A stretch of DNA of 64,000 nucleotides from Sipunculus nudus (lineage: Eukaryota > Annelida > Sipuncula > Golfingiida > Sipunculidae): positions 27,246,956 to 27,310,955 of the forward strand of contig CM049318.1 in NCBI GenBank assembly GCA_026874595.1, read 5' to 3'. A program made the position numbers and the translations under genes. Positions 11,654 to 22,490 of the stretch are shown here, in pieces. The notes beneath the pieces were generated by a model. It was not told where the DNA came from. It searched no databases and saw nothing but the letters and a program-made list of their open reading frames with translations. How positions within the stretch are numbered: the first letter of the stretch is position 1; every line of letters begins with the position of its first letter.

Positions 11654-11696
<43 letters not shown>

Positions 11697-11815
11697 TACA
11701 TGTATGCATGATATATACATGTGTGTATATATATATATGTATATATACACAGTGGTATAGTTTACAATTATATACCCTTCGGAGTCCGGCATCCCCCCCC
11801 CCCCCAACCTCCAAC
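11316..11815. repeat. Interspersed repeat copy 1 (partner at about 20960-21385)
   Basis: It shares 'ggggttatatatcccccccacttttt', 'aagggggg', 'attggtcaatgtaatcatcccc' and 'aatatattaataa-tagaa' in order with the sequence at 20960-21130. Both copies run on through A/T-rich sequence, a TA-rich tract and a poly-C stretch. It includes poly-G (about 11377-11390), (TA)n (about 11655-11692) and poly-C (about 11790-11805). Class unknown. Confidence 0.65.
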
Positions 11816-12248
11816 AGTCATCTTACTATATACATACAAGAAACCAAGGGTGACTAGATGATTTTTTTTTTAATCATGCAATCTTGGGTAGCTAAAATGC
11901 ATTATAAAGCAAGACTTACATTGTAACAAAAAGCGTGGCGGTGTACTATGAGTTTTTTCTCCAGATTTTTTGGTAAGGTCGAAAAAAGTGGGGAGGCCGC
12001 CCCCATAAATCCGCCCCTGATTATGCAATAAAAAAGAAAAGAAAATCGAGAAACAACAAACATGCACGATTAGTGATACCGGAATGTACTATCCTTTCTC
12101 ATCCTTATATACGAGAAGGATTAATAGGCGAAAACCGCCCATCCAATATTGTCTTTATACATTCCATAAAAAAAATAATTCTGGCACTGCGGAGTGATAA
12201 AAGACAAATATGACTTACAATGACAACCTTAATGATCAGTATTAAGGG
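11816..12248. other. Interval without a recognisable gene
   Basis: It contains a repeat-like fragment ('aagtggggaggccgcccccataaatccgcccctg', 11990-12020). No coding exon supported. Confidence 0.4.
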
Positions 12249-12566
12249 GAAAAAAATAAAAGTTATGGTTCTCAGGCACCGCCCGCGTCGATTTTAAACC
12301 CCCGCATTAAAAATTTTTTGCTCCAGCCGCCCGGACGTTTCTTTCAAAAAGATAAAATCATACAATTTTGATGAAGTTTCCTTTGTTATGAAGTGCTTTT
12401 ACTTGTTAAGCAAAATAAATCTGTTATTATCATGTTTTTTTCCCTATCATTTGACATTTTTATCGAAACATTAGGAAATTAAAATAAAAAAAAAAACCGC
12501 CCGCCCGCATTGATATCTGAAATAAAGCGCCTGAGAACCAAACTTTTTTTTTTTTTGCCTTAGTTG
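12249..12566 (+). mobile_element. MITE copy 1, about 30-bp terminal inverted repeats ending in GGTTCTCAGGC
   Basis: The left end reads 'aaaaaaataaaagttatGGTTCTCAGGC' and the right end 'GCCTGAGAACCaaacttttttttttttgcc', an imperfect inverted repeat. Inside are 'cgcccgcgtcgattttaaa' and 'gctccagccgcccggac-tttctttcaaaaagataaaat'. A second copy lies inverted at 13617-13966. There is no ORF, so it is a non-autonomous DNA element of unknown superfamily. Confidence 0.75.
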
Positions 12567-12665
12567 GGCACACGGTCAGAGAACAAAACGGATTTATGAA
12601 TAATAAACCATTGATTACAGAACGGTCATATTTTAAAATCTTCACAGATCGTTTAAAATGCAGTG

Positions 12666-12803
12666 CTATGTTTTGGTTCTAGACACGAAGGCGAGGACAG
12701 CAGCGATCCCGATGGTGGCGACCCCAATGGTGATAAACAACATTGTCTTCTTGCTGAAATCAGACTCCGAATCCTTCTCTGGGAACTTAGTCAAAAAGGA
12801 GTC
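12666..12803 (-). CDS. Orphan tail exon: third BH2-end/membrane-anchor exon
   Basis: Behind a good acceptor (CTCTTTCATTACAG) the minus strand gives 45 codons and TAG (12668-12666) in phase 0. It starts DSFLTKFPEK, identical to the gene B tail over those ten residues, and continues with an acidic/serine spacer and a longer anchor sharing TIGVATI before SRTKT. It ends in the same R-T-x-T style as gene B and differs by about five extra residues in the membrane segment. No CARD/Bcl-2 first exon lies between here and gene B exon 1 at 29797. It is therefore either an alternative last exon of gene B after a 17-kb intron, or the remnant of a third tandem gene. The reading frame and acceptor are undamaged, which argues for recent loss or continued use. 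Confidence 0.7.
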   Translation of the reverse strand, partial: DSFLTKFPEKDSESDFSKKTMLFITIGVATIGIAAVLAFVSRTKT

Positions 12804-13616
12804 CTGTAATGAAAGAGTTCCGCTTTAATAAAGGTAAACTTCATTATATATGTATATTATAAATGTATGAATGCAACAGTGCACAGAATCATCAGGTTTC
12901 GACTGCGTGACTAAAATGCTATTTACCTCAGATTTGCATTGTCGTACGTCAAAATAGTTACCTTTCAAATTATCGTTTAGATAAATGATACGGTATGAAT
13001 AAATCACTATTCCCAGAAAAAAATGACCAGGCCTGGCCTGTCCACAGCCTGACGAAAAATTAAAAAGTGCATTAAAAATAATGTTTCCCATAAGAAAAAT
13101 GAAAAAAGTTCTGTGACCATCAAAATTTCTTCACTTAAGATAAGAGTAACGCCCTAATATAAGAATGTCCAGCAAGCGCTCAGCTTCCGTTACTTACTGC
13201 AGTAACAGTCTGATGGGAGAGACAAACAGAAATCCGGATTTAGTGTATTAAGTAGAAATGACTGGAAACTTCAGATGTATCATATTTGTTGCACGGAAGG
13301 TATTTAACTGGGTTAATTTTAGCGAGGTTAAATGATTTTCACGTCTGCAGTGTTTCGCTAGGGTTTCATTTTCGCAATTTAACATATAGTAACTTGCACA
13401 ATGTGCATTACTATTATCATTATTGTATCAGTCACCTAATACGCACGCAAAATCTTGACAATTGTACCAGGAGCTAAGGGAACATTGCACAGAAGGAAAT
13501 TCTCCCAGCAATACTGAGGGATATAAAGAAGAATTTATATTATTTTAATTCTTTTTCTTCAAAATACACTTAATACAAGTAATATAAAATAAATTTGAAT
13601 TTACGCTACCGGCATA

Positions 13617-13966
13617 AGGCCAAAAAAAATAAGGTTTGGTTCTCTGGCACTTATTTCAGAAATCATTACGAGCAAGCTGTTTTTTTTTTTTTTCTATGTT
13701 TTGATAAAAATGTCAAATGATAAGAGAAAGCATGATAATAACAAATTTATTTTTGCTAAACCAGTAAAAGCACTACATACCATAGGAGATTTTTTCAAAT
13801 TTGTATAATTTTATCTTTTTGAAAGAAATGTCCGAGCGGCTGGAGTTCAAAATTGGTAAGATTCTTTTGAAAATAAAATAAAAATGTTTGATGATGTGGT
13901 TTAAAATTGACGCGGGCGGTGCCTTGGAACCATACCTTTTATTTATTTATTTTTTTGCCTAATATA
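13617..13966 (-). mobile_element. MITE copy 2, inverted relative to copy 1
   Basis: The ends read 'ggccaaaaaaaataaggtttGGTTCTCTGGC' and 'GCCTTGGAACCatacctttt...ttttttgcc'. The interior matches the reverse complement of the 12249-12566 element, including 'attttatctttttgaaagaaatgtccg-gcggctgga' and 'taaaattgacgcgggcggtgcc'. Non-autonomous. Confidence 0.75.
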
Positions 13967-15016
13967 CGCAAGATATAGAACAAAACACTGTTCACCGGAG
14001 CAGATCTGGTGTCTTATTCACAAAGATTTTATGTTTGCTTCGCAAATATCGCGAACCACAACCGGTCTTCGGGTGTTGCGTAAATTTGGGAAAACTCCTA
14101 TTGGACAACCATTGGCGTGTCGTGCGAAGTTCAGGTGTTTATCTAAGGAAAATGCTGCCTAATACTACTACTGTAGAGTTTTAATTCGTCTCATATGAGT
14201 TTTGGTTAACTCTGAGGCCCTCATAATCACAGAAATTCCCTATACGTCAGACCTACGACGGTAAATTTAACTTTGTATAAGTCTGTTCAAAGACAATAGT
14301 CACTGATCAGGAGGTTGAACCCCTGGACCAATAAAGTTTTACAGAAATATTCAAATTAAACACAATCTTTCTACAAACAATCGACCATTAACTGATATAC
14401 ATTATTTATACATATATTTATATACATGATAAAATTATTAACCCCTAAATTTCGGGATTTTTTTTTCTGATCACCCGATATATCCTTTTTAGCACAAATC
14501 TCGCGGACCAATGAACCTGTATTGTAGGTTGCTCTGAGGCTGTAGATATTCGCCTATTCTTTGGAGAACTACTCCAACATTTTTCCTGAATTTTCAAGTA
14601 AAGTACTTGTAGTTGCGCGGCTTTCTTCAGATCAGTCGAAATGGCACTCGATCAAAGTAATGTAGTTTTCGTGAATAGCCAAAACAAGGCATAACAACCC
14701 TGAAAACATCAGATGATTTGCTGTGTTTAACAGATAAATATGAAAGCTACGTCAGATGAGTAGTTGATATATTCACATGAGCATTCTTTGTAAAATCAAA
14801 CCCACTTCGAAAGAAAAGTTAGCAACTAGAGAACAGGATTATAAGAAACGAGTTGAAATCCATACCCGACGAAGACGGTGAAAAACAGGATTTAAAAAAA
14901 TATCCTTTGATTCTGAAGACCAGTCAATGTCTCTAATTCCTGTACTGTCGTCCTTATATCGGATAAAGTTTACTGGTTGCGCTCTTCTTGCAAATATCTG
15001 TATAAAATGCAATATT
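13967..15016. other. Interval without a recognisable gene
   Basis: AT-rich unique-looking sequence with no long ORF and no splice-bounded exon I can support. Confidence 0.4.
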
Positions 15017-15200
15017 TATAAAGTAAAACCTCGCCTATCGACATCCTCGGTTTAGCGTCCACCTCAAAACCACGACCACTTTTTACGGGTCCCGATTGCC
15101 TTTCACTGTTTATATCAGACCTCGCATAAATGACACCTCGCATATGCGGCCACTTAATCGAGATCCCGATGGTGGTCGTAGTTGCGAGGTTTTACTGTAT
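15017..15200. mobile_element. Short MITE with pogo/Tigger-like ends
   Basis: The ends are 'tataaagtaaaacctcgc' (15017-15034) and 'gcgaggttttactgtat' (15184-15200), an inverted pair of the CAGT-AAACCTC type common in TA-targeting pogo/Tc1-like elements. About 180 bp and non-coding. The class call is inference from the termini. Confidence 0.6.
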
Positions 15201-15479
15201 AAGGTATCCGATCCCTATTCATCGTGTTATGTGGTCGCTTGGGAGGTCTGCTATGTCATGATGGTCCTTGACAGACAAAATACAGATTTGCTGTCCTGAT
15301 GCAGAACATAAATACTCAAACATTAGTGAGAAGTTAGGGACAGTTCAAATGTCATTCTGTGTAGTCTTATGTTTTAATTCAATCACTAAATGGAATGGAT
15401 GCTCTTAAGAATCTGTATGACACCAAGATAGATTTACAATTTTGTTGCATGCCGGAATCAAAGATTTCATTCATCTTGC

Positions 15480-16142
15480 GCCAAAGGCCACATTATTGCA
15501 GGAATCTTTTTGAAACTGACATATCATAAGTCCTACACTAGTATCTCGAAATCGTTTTTTCATTTTTTGAATATGGCTGCTAGGGGGCGCTGCACCGGAC
15601 CCTTACACACATATCATTACATTGGCCATATCTCTAAAACCCAAAGACTCAATTACATAAACTATAGCTTATTTTTTCCCTCCGAGTCTTCTCCATAAAC
15701 GGATAATGTCATCTGGTCTCAATCTTGTGTCACTTTGTCAGTGTGTCCGTCTGTTTGTCAGTTGTCCTCAAATTCGCCTGCTTGCTCTTGCGTCTCACAT
15801 ATAGCATTCTACAGGCCACAGTTTGAAAGAATCCTTTTGAAACTATTACATCTTAAGTCTTACACTAAAATCTCGAAACCAAATTTTCATTTTCCGGATA
15901 TGGCCGCTAGGGGGCGCTGAACTCGAACCTCTCCCAACATATCATGCTTTGGCAATATCTCCGAAACTATAAACCTCAGTTACATAAACTGTAGCTTTTT
16001 ATCTTCCTTTGAGTCTTCTCCATAACCTGGAGTAGTCATCTGGACTCAATCTTGAGTCACTTTGTCAGTGTGTCCGTCTGTTTGTCAGTTGTCCTCAAAT
16101 TCGCCTGCTTGCTGGTTCTTGCGTCTCACATATAGCATTCTA
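15480..16142. repeat. Tandem array of about 320-330 bp units, left part
   Basis: Two units each contain 'gaatc-tttttgaaact', 'atatggc-gctagggggcgctg', 'gtcttctccataa', 'cactttgtcagtgtgtccgtctgtttgtc' and 'cacatatagcattctacaggccac'. The array is interrupted at 16142 by the 16143-21821 transposon and resumes at 21824. Confidence 0.8.
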
Positions 16143-16235
16143 CACTGTTAAAAGTTGCACGTAAAATAACGGTGCTTTGCACCGGCAGCAAAGTTGACAG
16201 TGCAATGCACCGTTATTTTACGTGCAAAGAAATAA
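16143..16235 (+). repeat. Left terminal inverted repeat and subterminal hairpin of the transposon
   Basis: CACTGTTAAAAGTTGCACGTAAAATAACGGTGC pairs with the right end. A second inverse copy of the CGTAAAATAACGGTGC word about 50 bp inside makes a hairpin. Further copies follow to about 16440. Confidence 0.75.
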
Positions 16236-17486
16236 CGCAGTGCGTTAAATAACGTCGCATTGCACCGTAATTTTACAGCGCTTTGGGACGTAAATAAACG
16301 GTGCTTAGCCACGGGAAATAACGGGCATCTGTTATTTTACGGGACAATATGCCGTTATTTTACAGTGCTAAGGGACGTGAATAAACAGTGATTTAAACTG
16401 GAATCAGGGCATTGCACCGTTATTTCACGGTGCTTTGATATGTAGAATAACAAAACATTGTTACTTTATAATAAATAACAGTGCTTTGCACTTGGAGCTA
16501 TACACTGTTGCAGGTTTCCATAATCTTTCTCAAAACGTTTCTGTCTTGTCATTCCGGACGAACCCTTTATTTGTATCTGTGTACTTCAGGTTTCTCATAA
16601 AATGTTTTTTTAGATTTTACCAGTAAAAATATTACGAACGAAGTCAGACCTCCTTATGATGATAGAGTTGTAACTTTCTGTTTGACAGTCAAGTGTCCCG
16701 AAAATCAAATCAGGATATCCACAGAGGGAAATGCATCTTGGCTAATTTGGGAAATGGCATTAAAAATGCATGCTCACACATAATATCACACCACTTCTTT
16801 ATTGTATGAAATATTCAACAGATCATCAACATGTACAACACGTGTACTTAATGTATATAGTGATTCAGATTATACTGATCTTCCAAAAGGCATCATTAGG
16901 AAGCAAACATATTTAAACATTTTGACCACACTGCATGGCAGTTAAATCGTCTCCAACTAAACATATAAACTTTGGCAATTAGTGCAATATTATTATGATT
17001 ACTATTATGAATGCTGTGTGTTATCTCATTAAGGTTGCTGATCTTTTTAACAATGGGGCCCAAATCTATTTATAATGTATCTTTGAAAAATAGATAAAAG
17101 TGCATCAATAAATTTATATTGTTGTAAATTAATGGTATCTTTAAAGTGAAAGATGGTCAGAACACAAGTCATACAATTGAAATGGATTTAACTTATATGT
17201 CACCAAATCTTTCTACAGTAAAGGCATCTACTTTGTGTGAAGCCTCTGATAATGAATTCCAAAATAAAGTTCCTTAGTAAATAAATGATTTTTGCATCAA
17301 TTAAATTCGAACTGGAGGGAGTTGAAGAGAATGCCTACACTGTAACAAGGGTGCAAATGTAAACGTTTTTCCATAAAAAAATATGATAGTTACCTGATTT
17401 AATTAAGGTACTTAAACACAAGAATATTAAAAGTGAAATAGTCGTTAACTGATATTTCCTATATTGTTGATATATTAAATGCAGCA

Positions 17487-17752
17487 TTAAAACATTAAAT
17501 CTGACCAACCAGCTCTATTGACAATGGGAGGGCAGTTAAAGGTGCATTCAATTACTCCAAAATCAAGAAACCTGAAGGTCTTTTTAGTCCCTTGGGATAC
17601 TCCAGGGTAAATATCCAAAATGACGCATAGCAAGCCTCCAGTGGAAGTTGAAATAACTTGCATGGGTTGACAGTGTCTGGCCATCCACCATATGTTACAG
17701 TGATGTTACAGTCCCCATCTTGAACATTCACAGGTGTTGGAGATCTCATTCC
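17487..17752 (-). pseudogene. Decayed transposon exon, frameshifted
   Basis: An acceptor-like GTATGCAG precedes 17752. The open frame starts GMRSPTPVNVQDGDCNITVTYGG and reaches FWIFTLEYPKGLK. At an A-run near 17585 the likely frame shifts to the neighbouring one, which continues TFRFLDFGVIECTFNCPPIVN and stops at 17487. I cannot name the protein family. Its place inside the transposon suggests an element-encoded or captured gene. Confidence 0.4.
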
Positions 17753-18310
17753 CTGCATACAAAATAATAAACAGAAAAGGGAGATTGTAAATGTAAGAAA
17801 CATGAGAGAAATATGCAAGAATATAGTTCAGTGCAATTATCCCTTTAATTTTTATATTTTTTTTAGATTTTTTTCAAATTCTGACGCTCTATCAATTTAC
17901 ATTACAGAAAATAAACTTTTGTTCTTTCTTCACAAAATTTAAACAATAACTACAAAAATAGTTTTCTTATGGTCAATGGGAACCTTTAGAAGTGAAAATA
18001 ATTATACATTATTATATCAAATATATCTTTACATTTACATTACAGACAATAACTGGCCAAGATTTTGTTCTATCTCCACAAAAAATTAACAATTTCAACA
18101 TTTTTCTTTATATATGTATTTACTTAAAAAAAGGTTAAAACTATCTTTAATACTTGCTGAATATATTAACATAAATATAATAGTTTTGAAAGAATTACCT
18201 CTCCTCCATCTGCAATCCCATATTATCCTTGCATTCTCCAAACAGTGAAGGCAGTATCCTGTATAAAGGAGCTTTGCTTCTGCAAATACAAATACACAGA
18301 CAATGCATGC

Positions 18311-18365
<55 letters not shown>

Positions 18366-18944
18366 GTGATACGAATCAGTTTTAATATCATACTCAATGA
18401 CTGAAAGTTGATCGATTAATAATCATTTTTTTTTCATTTTATGTGCCATATTATTAACATAAAACCTGTTGTATAGATAAATAAATATTGACAGAGTAAA
18501 TTAAGCCTAGCATGTACATCACACTGAAAGGTCAAGACTATACTCGTTAATACTTATTCACTGCATAAGGATAACATTAATACTGTTTCCTGTTAAGTGC
18601 CCATCTTTCTAAAATCTATGAGAGAGTTAGAATATTTCATCGGAATAAAGAGACTTCTTTTGAATGTGCATACCTGATCGTTTATGAAAGGTTATGGAAA
18701 AAATACATGATTTGATGATTTAATTATGAAATGTCCTTTTCCAGAATGATTTCTACAGACAATAGACCTGACAATGTATTTTTAAAGGCACAAATGAAAG
18801 TATGTGTAAATATGAAGTAATTAACAGTAAGGCTATGGGCCTGGATTTTATTTATTGTAACTGTAAATAATTATATTATTGATAATCAATAACCAAAATA
18901 TCTGCAATGTTTTATAGGGAGTAAACATGTTCCAAACTGCATAA

Positions 18945-19024
18945 AATTAAAAAAATAGCCAATAATCAGCAGGTTTGACAAATGACACTGTAAGGTTAGA
19001 GATGGTCAGGTTAGCGTGGCTCAG
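18945..19024 (-). pseudogene. Exon-like fragment in the transposon
   Basis: TTGGCTTGCAG is followed by an open frame with LMELSHANLTISNLTVSFVKPADYW. Its phase does not join cleanly to the fragment ending at 19223, so an intact gene is unlikely. Function unknown. Confidence 0.25.
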
Positions 19025-19222
19025 CTCCATCAAGCTGCAAGCCAAAAAGTTTATTAGAATAAAAATGAATGGAGAGAATGAGAAACAGGCAGGCGAATTT
19101 AGGTCAGCATCACTGCTAATGTTCAATATGTAAGATACTTGTTTCACAGATTATTAAACTCATCAGCTTATTCAAATTGCCATGGACTTTACAAAAGAAA
19201 ATATGATTAAATTCAAACTTAC

Positions 19223-19311
19223 CTTGGTGTACCTTTTCTGCTATGTTCTCTGCTAGGAATTTACCCTGCAACTGCTTGCCAGTGTAGTTGTGCACCTTGC
19301 ACATCTTGCAT
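19223..19311 (-). pseudogene. Exon-like fragment in the transposon, with splice donor
   Basis: The open frame reads YKCKMCKVHNYTGKQLQGKFLAE and ends at CAAG|GTAAGT (19223/19222). The CxxC pair suggests a possible zinc-binding piece. Upstream stops hide the exon start. Function unknown. Confidence 0.3.
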
Positions 19312-20189
19312 TTGTACTTTGTTCACAGCTCTAAGTTTGGTAAGGCGTGGAACATTTACGTCATCTTTCCTCTAATCATTGATGCATGTATGGCTCTCTG
19401 AACACCTGCACAAGTAGAACAAATTCTAGGAGTATATAAAAACAGAACTGATAAACATGTAACCAACGAAAGACAATCTCAGCACCAGGCATATTAATAA
19501 TATTTACGAAGTAAGTGCAGGTATATAAATTAATAAACAAAAGTGCTATATTGCATATCAAAATGGTAAATATTGGGTCAACAAATGTTTTTACTCAGTG
19601 TATAAACAGAAAGGTGCAAAAACAGCATCACATGTGTACGAGGATTTATAAATAGGAAGCAATATATATGCAGTACAGCCTTTATATTACAAAATGATGT
19701 AACATTTGTTATTTCATTTACATATACTAGCTAACAAGGGCTACAGGCACAATGCAAACCTGTGTAATCTATCCGGGTTCCCTGATGATAAACTTGACTA
19801 TTATTTGAAAAGTTATTATTTTTTAAGGGGTGACAAGTACATGTATAAAGCAAGTACTACCAATTTTGAATCTTAGTACAAGTATAAATGCGCTCAGTCT
19901 GATGCATACTGATGGATGAGATGTGGTATACCCCATTACAAAGGCCTATATGTGGGTGAGGGGGTGTCAAAAACCCCATCCAACCCACATTATGAATGGA
20001 AATTGCAACCCTGTACAACAGAGTTGGGGGGGGGGGGGGGGGGGGGGGGGTCTCTGGCAAATTTCCAGTTGTGCAAACCTGGATATTACAGATGGTTTCA
20101 CTAGGCCTTGCTAGAACAATTTGTGGGGGGGGGGGGGGGGGTGATCAATCAGCTATGTTTTCCAACAAAAGTTCAATACCAACTTTAGT

Positions 20190-20268
20190 ACTGGTATCAG
20201 TGAACGACAGTGACAGAGGTGGTGTCTTCCCTGTAGCTCAAATGACCTACAGTCAGCTGAGCTAAAAA
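20190..20268 (+). repeat. Nested copy of the 3' end seen at 55.1 kb
   Basis: The sequence 'gtagctcaaatgac-tacagtcagctgagctaaaa' ends near 20267 and matches the terminus of the 50.3-55.1 kb element ('atagctcagatgactttcagtcagctgagctaaaa'). It is a TAGCTCA...TGAGCTA stem-loop followed by CTAA. It is nested in the 5.7-kb transposon. Confidence 0.6.
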
Positions 20269-20301
20269 GGCAGTATATTATTATGTGATGTTTAAACTTA
20301 C

Positions 20302-20394
20302 ATAATTCCTATTCTTAAGAAATAGGAAAGTTGCCATGATGGTATCCAAATCTTCTTTGAATTTGCCACACTGATGGAAATGCTTGACCATTTT
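20302..20394 (-). CDS. Intact 31-codon internal exon inside the transposon
   Basis: A clean acceptor (TGTTTTCAG) at 20395 and a consensus donor (TAT|GTAAGT) at 20302 bound 93 nt that are open in phase 0. The peptide begins KMVKHFHQCGKFKEDLDTIM and ends LFLKNRNY. It is the best-preserved coding piece of the element. No known domain is recognised. It shows that the element carries, or captured, an intron-containing gene on its minus strand. Confidence 0.5.
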
Positions 20395-20959
20395 CTGAAA
20401 ACATAAACAGTATTTGGCTGTGCCTTAGCAGCCTTAATTTTCAGGCTCTCTCTCCCTCTCTCTCTCTCTCAAAAAGACTGGCTAAAATGTTAGCACTTTG
20501 GCTAGCATGGTATGTTTTTTTTCTTCTAAAACATGTTAAGAAATTTAGGAAATTGTCTTAAAGCTGTTAATTATTTGTTTGGTTGGTGTTTTACTCTCTG
20601 TTTAAGCATCTGTTAAAAATATTTAAAAAAAAATAAAGGGACTTTGATATCTTAATTTCTCTGGTTGACATGTGTAAGTGGGAAAACCTTATTCAAGGCC
20701 TCATTGAAAATCTAGTAAATAAATAATTCAAAACTGTTTTCAGAGGTGCCTTTACCAATATTTCACCTTAAAGGGATATATATATATATATATGACATGT
20801 ATATTTATACCATTCATGCATGATATGCACCCAGACATGGCCAGGTGTGTGTGTTTGTGGGTCGGGGGGTGGGGTGGGGGGGGGGGGGGTTTGCTTCCTT
20901 TTTCCTAATTGGCAATTCCCTGAAACTAAAAAAGACCTAATCATTAATGATTAACATTG

Positions 20960-21385
20960 GCATCAATGCAGGGAATGGGGTTATATATCCCCCCCCCCCC
21001 CACTTTTTTAACAAGGGGGGATTGGTCAATGTAATCATCCCCAACACTGATACAGTGATATTGAGCAAGTAACAATTACTTTTATATGTTGGACATGTAA
21101 TATATTAATAATTAGAAAACTTGACTTTGTTCCATTTCTGAGTTAACTGAAATGTAAGGTTATCTAATAAACTAAACATGGTTTAGAGTTTACATTTATT
21201 GATTTAATGGAAACATAAAACCTGCACTTAATTAATATATAATATCAAGATCACACAAATGTCACACATTATAAAATGTGTATATATATAATATATATAT
21301 ACACATATATAGCCTACATAATATATATTTCCAACTCAATCACTCTTCTACCCCTGCCAGTGACAGTGCCCCCCCCCCCCCTACT
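20960..21385. repeat. Interspersed repeat copy 2, nested in the transposon
   Basis: Partner of 11316-11815. The shared order is poly-C after 'ttatatat', 'aagggggattggtcaatgtaatcatcccc', 'aatatattaataa', a TA-rich tract, then a poly-C stretch (about 21369-21381). Confidence 0.6.
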
Positions 21386-21499
21386 GAGGGAACACATGAA
21401 CGAGACTGGCCTCGTACCACTATACCATTACCAACATACACTATTACACAGTATTAAAATAACAACTAAAACAGTGAACAGATTTATGCCTACATATTA

Positions 21500-21821
21500 A
21501 AGAAGAACATTTTACCAATGAAGATGCTGGGTAACTTCTGTGACTTTCAGCAGCCAGCGGACGGACAAAAATGGCTTCTCTTCCCGCCGTGGAGTCAAAA
21601 GATCCAGGATGTTGACGTCATGAGTGGCCCCGCTGATCACATGACGCGCGGTTTATTTCATCTGTACCGTCTGCTTTACACACGTGTCACACCATTTTCA
21701 CAGACGCTCATCATTTGACGTTGCATTTGCGCGTTATTCAACGCACAAGAGCGTCTACATTGCAAAGCGGCGTAAATTTACAGTCTTATGCGCCGTTATT
21801 TTACGGCAATTTTTAACAGTG
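21500..21821. promoter_or_regulatory. CpG-richer right end of the transposon with terminal inverted repeat
   Basis: The last 300 bp are richer in CG than the rest of the element (for example 21540-21760). They end in the inverted repeat at 21789-21821. Being upstream of the minus-strand exons, this is where a promoter of the element would be expected; that is inference only. Confidence 0.35.
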
Positions 21822-21823
21822 TA

Positions 21824-22490
21824 TAGGCCACAGGTTTGACGGAATCCTTTTGAAACTATTACATCTTATGTCTTACACTAATATCAAGAAATAAATTTTT
21901 CATTTTCCGGATATGGCCACTAGTGGGCGCTGCACACGACCCTCACACACATACCATTGTATTGACCATATCTCTACACCCAAAGCCTCAGTTACATAAA
22001 CTTTAGCTTACTTTCTTCCTTTGAGTCTTCTCCATAACCTGATTAAGGCATCTGGTTTCAATCTTTTTGTCACTTTGTCAGTGTGTCCATTTGTTTGTCC
22101 GTTATCCTCAAAGTCGCCTGCTTGCTGGTTCTTACGCCTTACATATAGCATTCTACAGGCCACAGCTTTGACGGAATCCTTTTGAAACTGGGACATCTTA
22201 TGTCTTACACTAATATCTAGATATAAATTTTTCATTTTCCGGATATGGCCACTAGTGGGCGCTACAGTCGAGCCTCCCAAGTATATCTTAATTCGCCCTA
22301 CCTCCAAAACTATAAATCTAAATTACATAAATTATAACTCATTTTCTTCCTTTCAATCTTCTCCATAACTAGGTTAAGTCATCTGGTGTCAATCTTGTCT
22401 CACAAAGTCAGTATGTCTGTCTGTTCGTCTGTTGTTGTCAGCTTTGTCTGCTTGCCTGTTCTTTTGTCTCATATGTCATTCTACGGGCCA
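21824..22490. repeat. Tandem array of about 320-330 bp units, right part
   Basis: About two units continue the array of 15480-16142 with the same words ('atatggccactagtgggcgct', 'gtcttctccataac', 'tttgtcagtgtgtcc'). Copies on this side share 'gcc-ctagtgggcgc' where the left side has 'gctagggggcgc'. Confidence 0.75.

Larger units (their letters stand above)
16143..21821. mobile_element. 5.68-kb DNA transposon with CACTGTTAAAA termini and TA target-site duplication
   Basis: The left end starts CACTGTTAAAAGTTGC and the right end is its imperfect inverse (GCAATTTTTAACAGTG). TA flanks both sides, and the surrounding ~320-bp repeat shows the uninterrupted site ('attctacaggcc' at 15787-15800). Near the left end lie several subterminal copies of GTTATTTTACG/CGTAAAATAAC, including a hairpin with arms at about 16157-16175 and 16208-16226. 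Inside are minus-strand exon-like pieces, nested repeats, poly-G runs and (TA)n at 18310-18362. I see no intact transposase. The TA duplication and CACTG ends do not fix the superfamily. Confidence 0.8.

Noticed and set aside
19857-20265. Gly- and Pro-rich ORFs
   Set aside because: They span poly-G runs inside the transposon. No conserved non-repetitive part.
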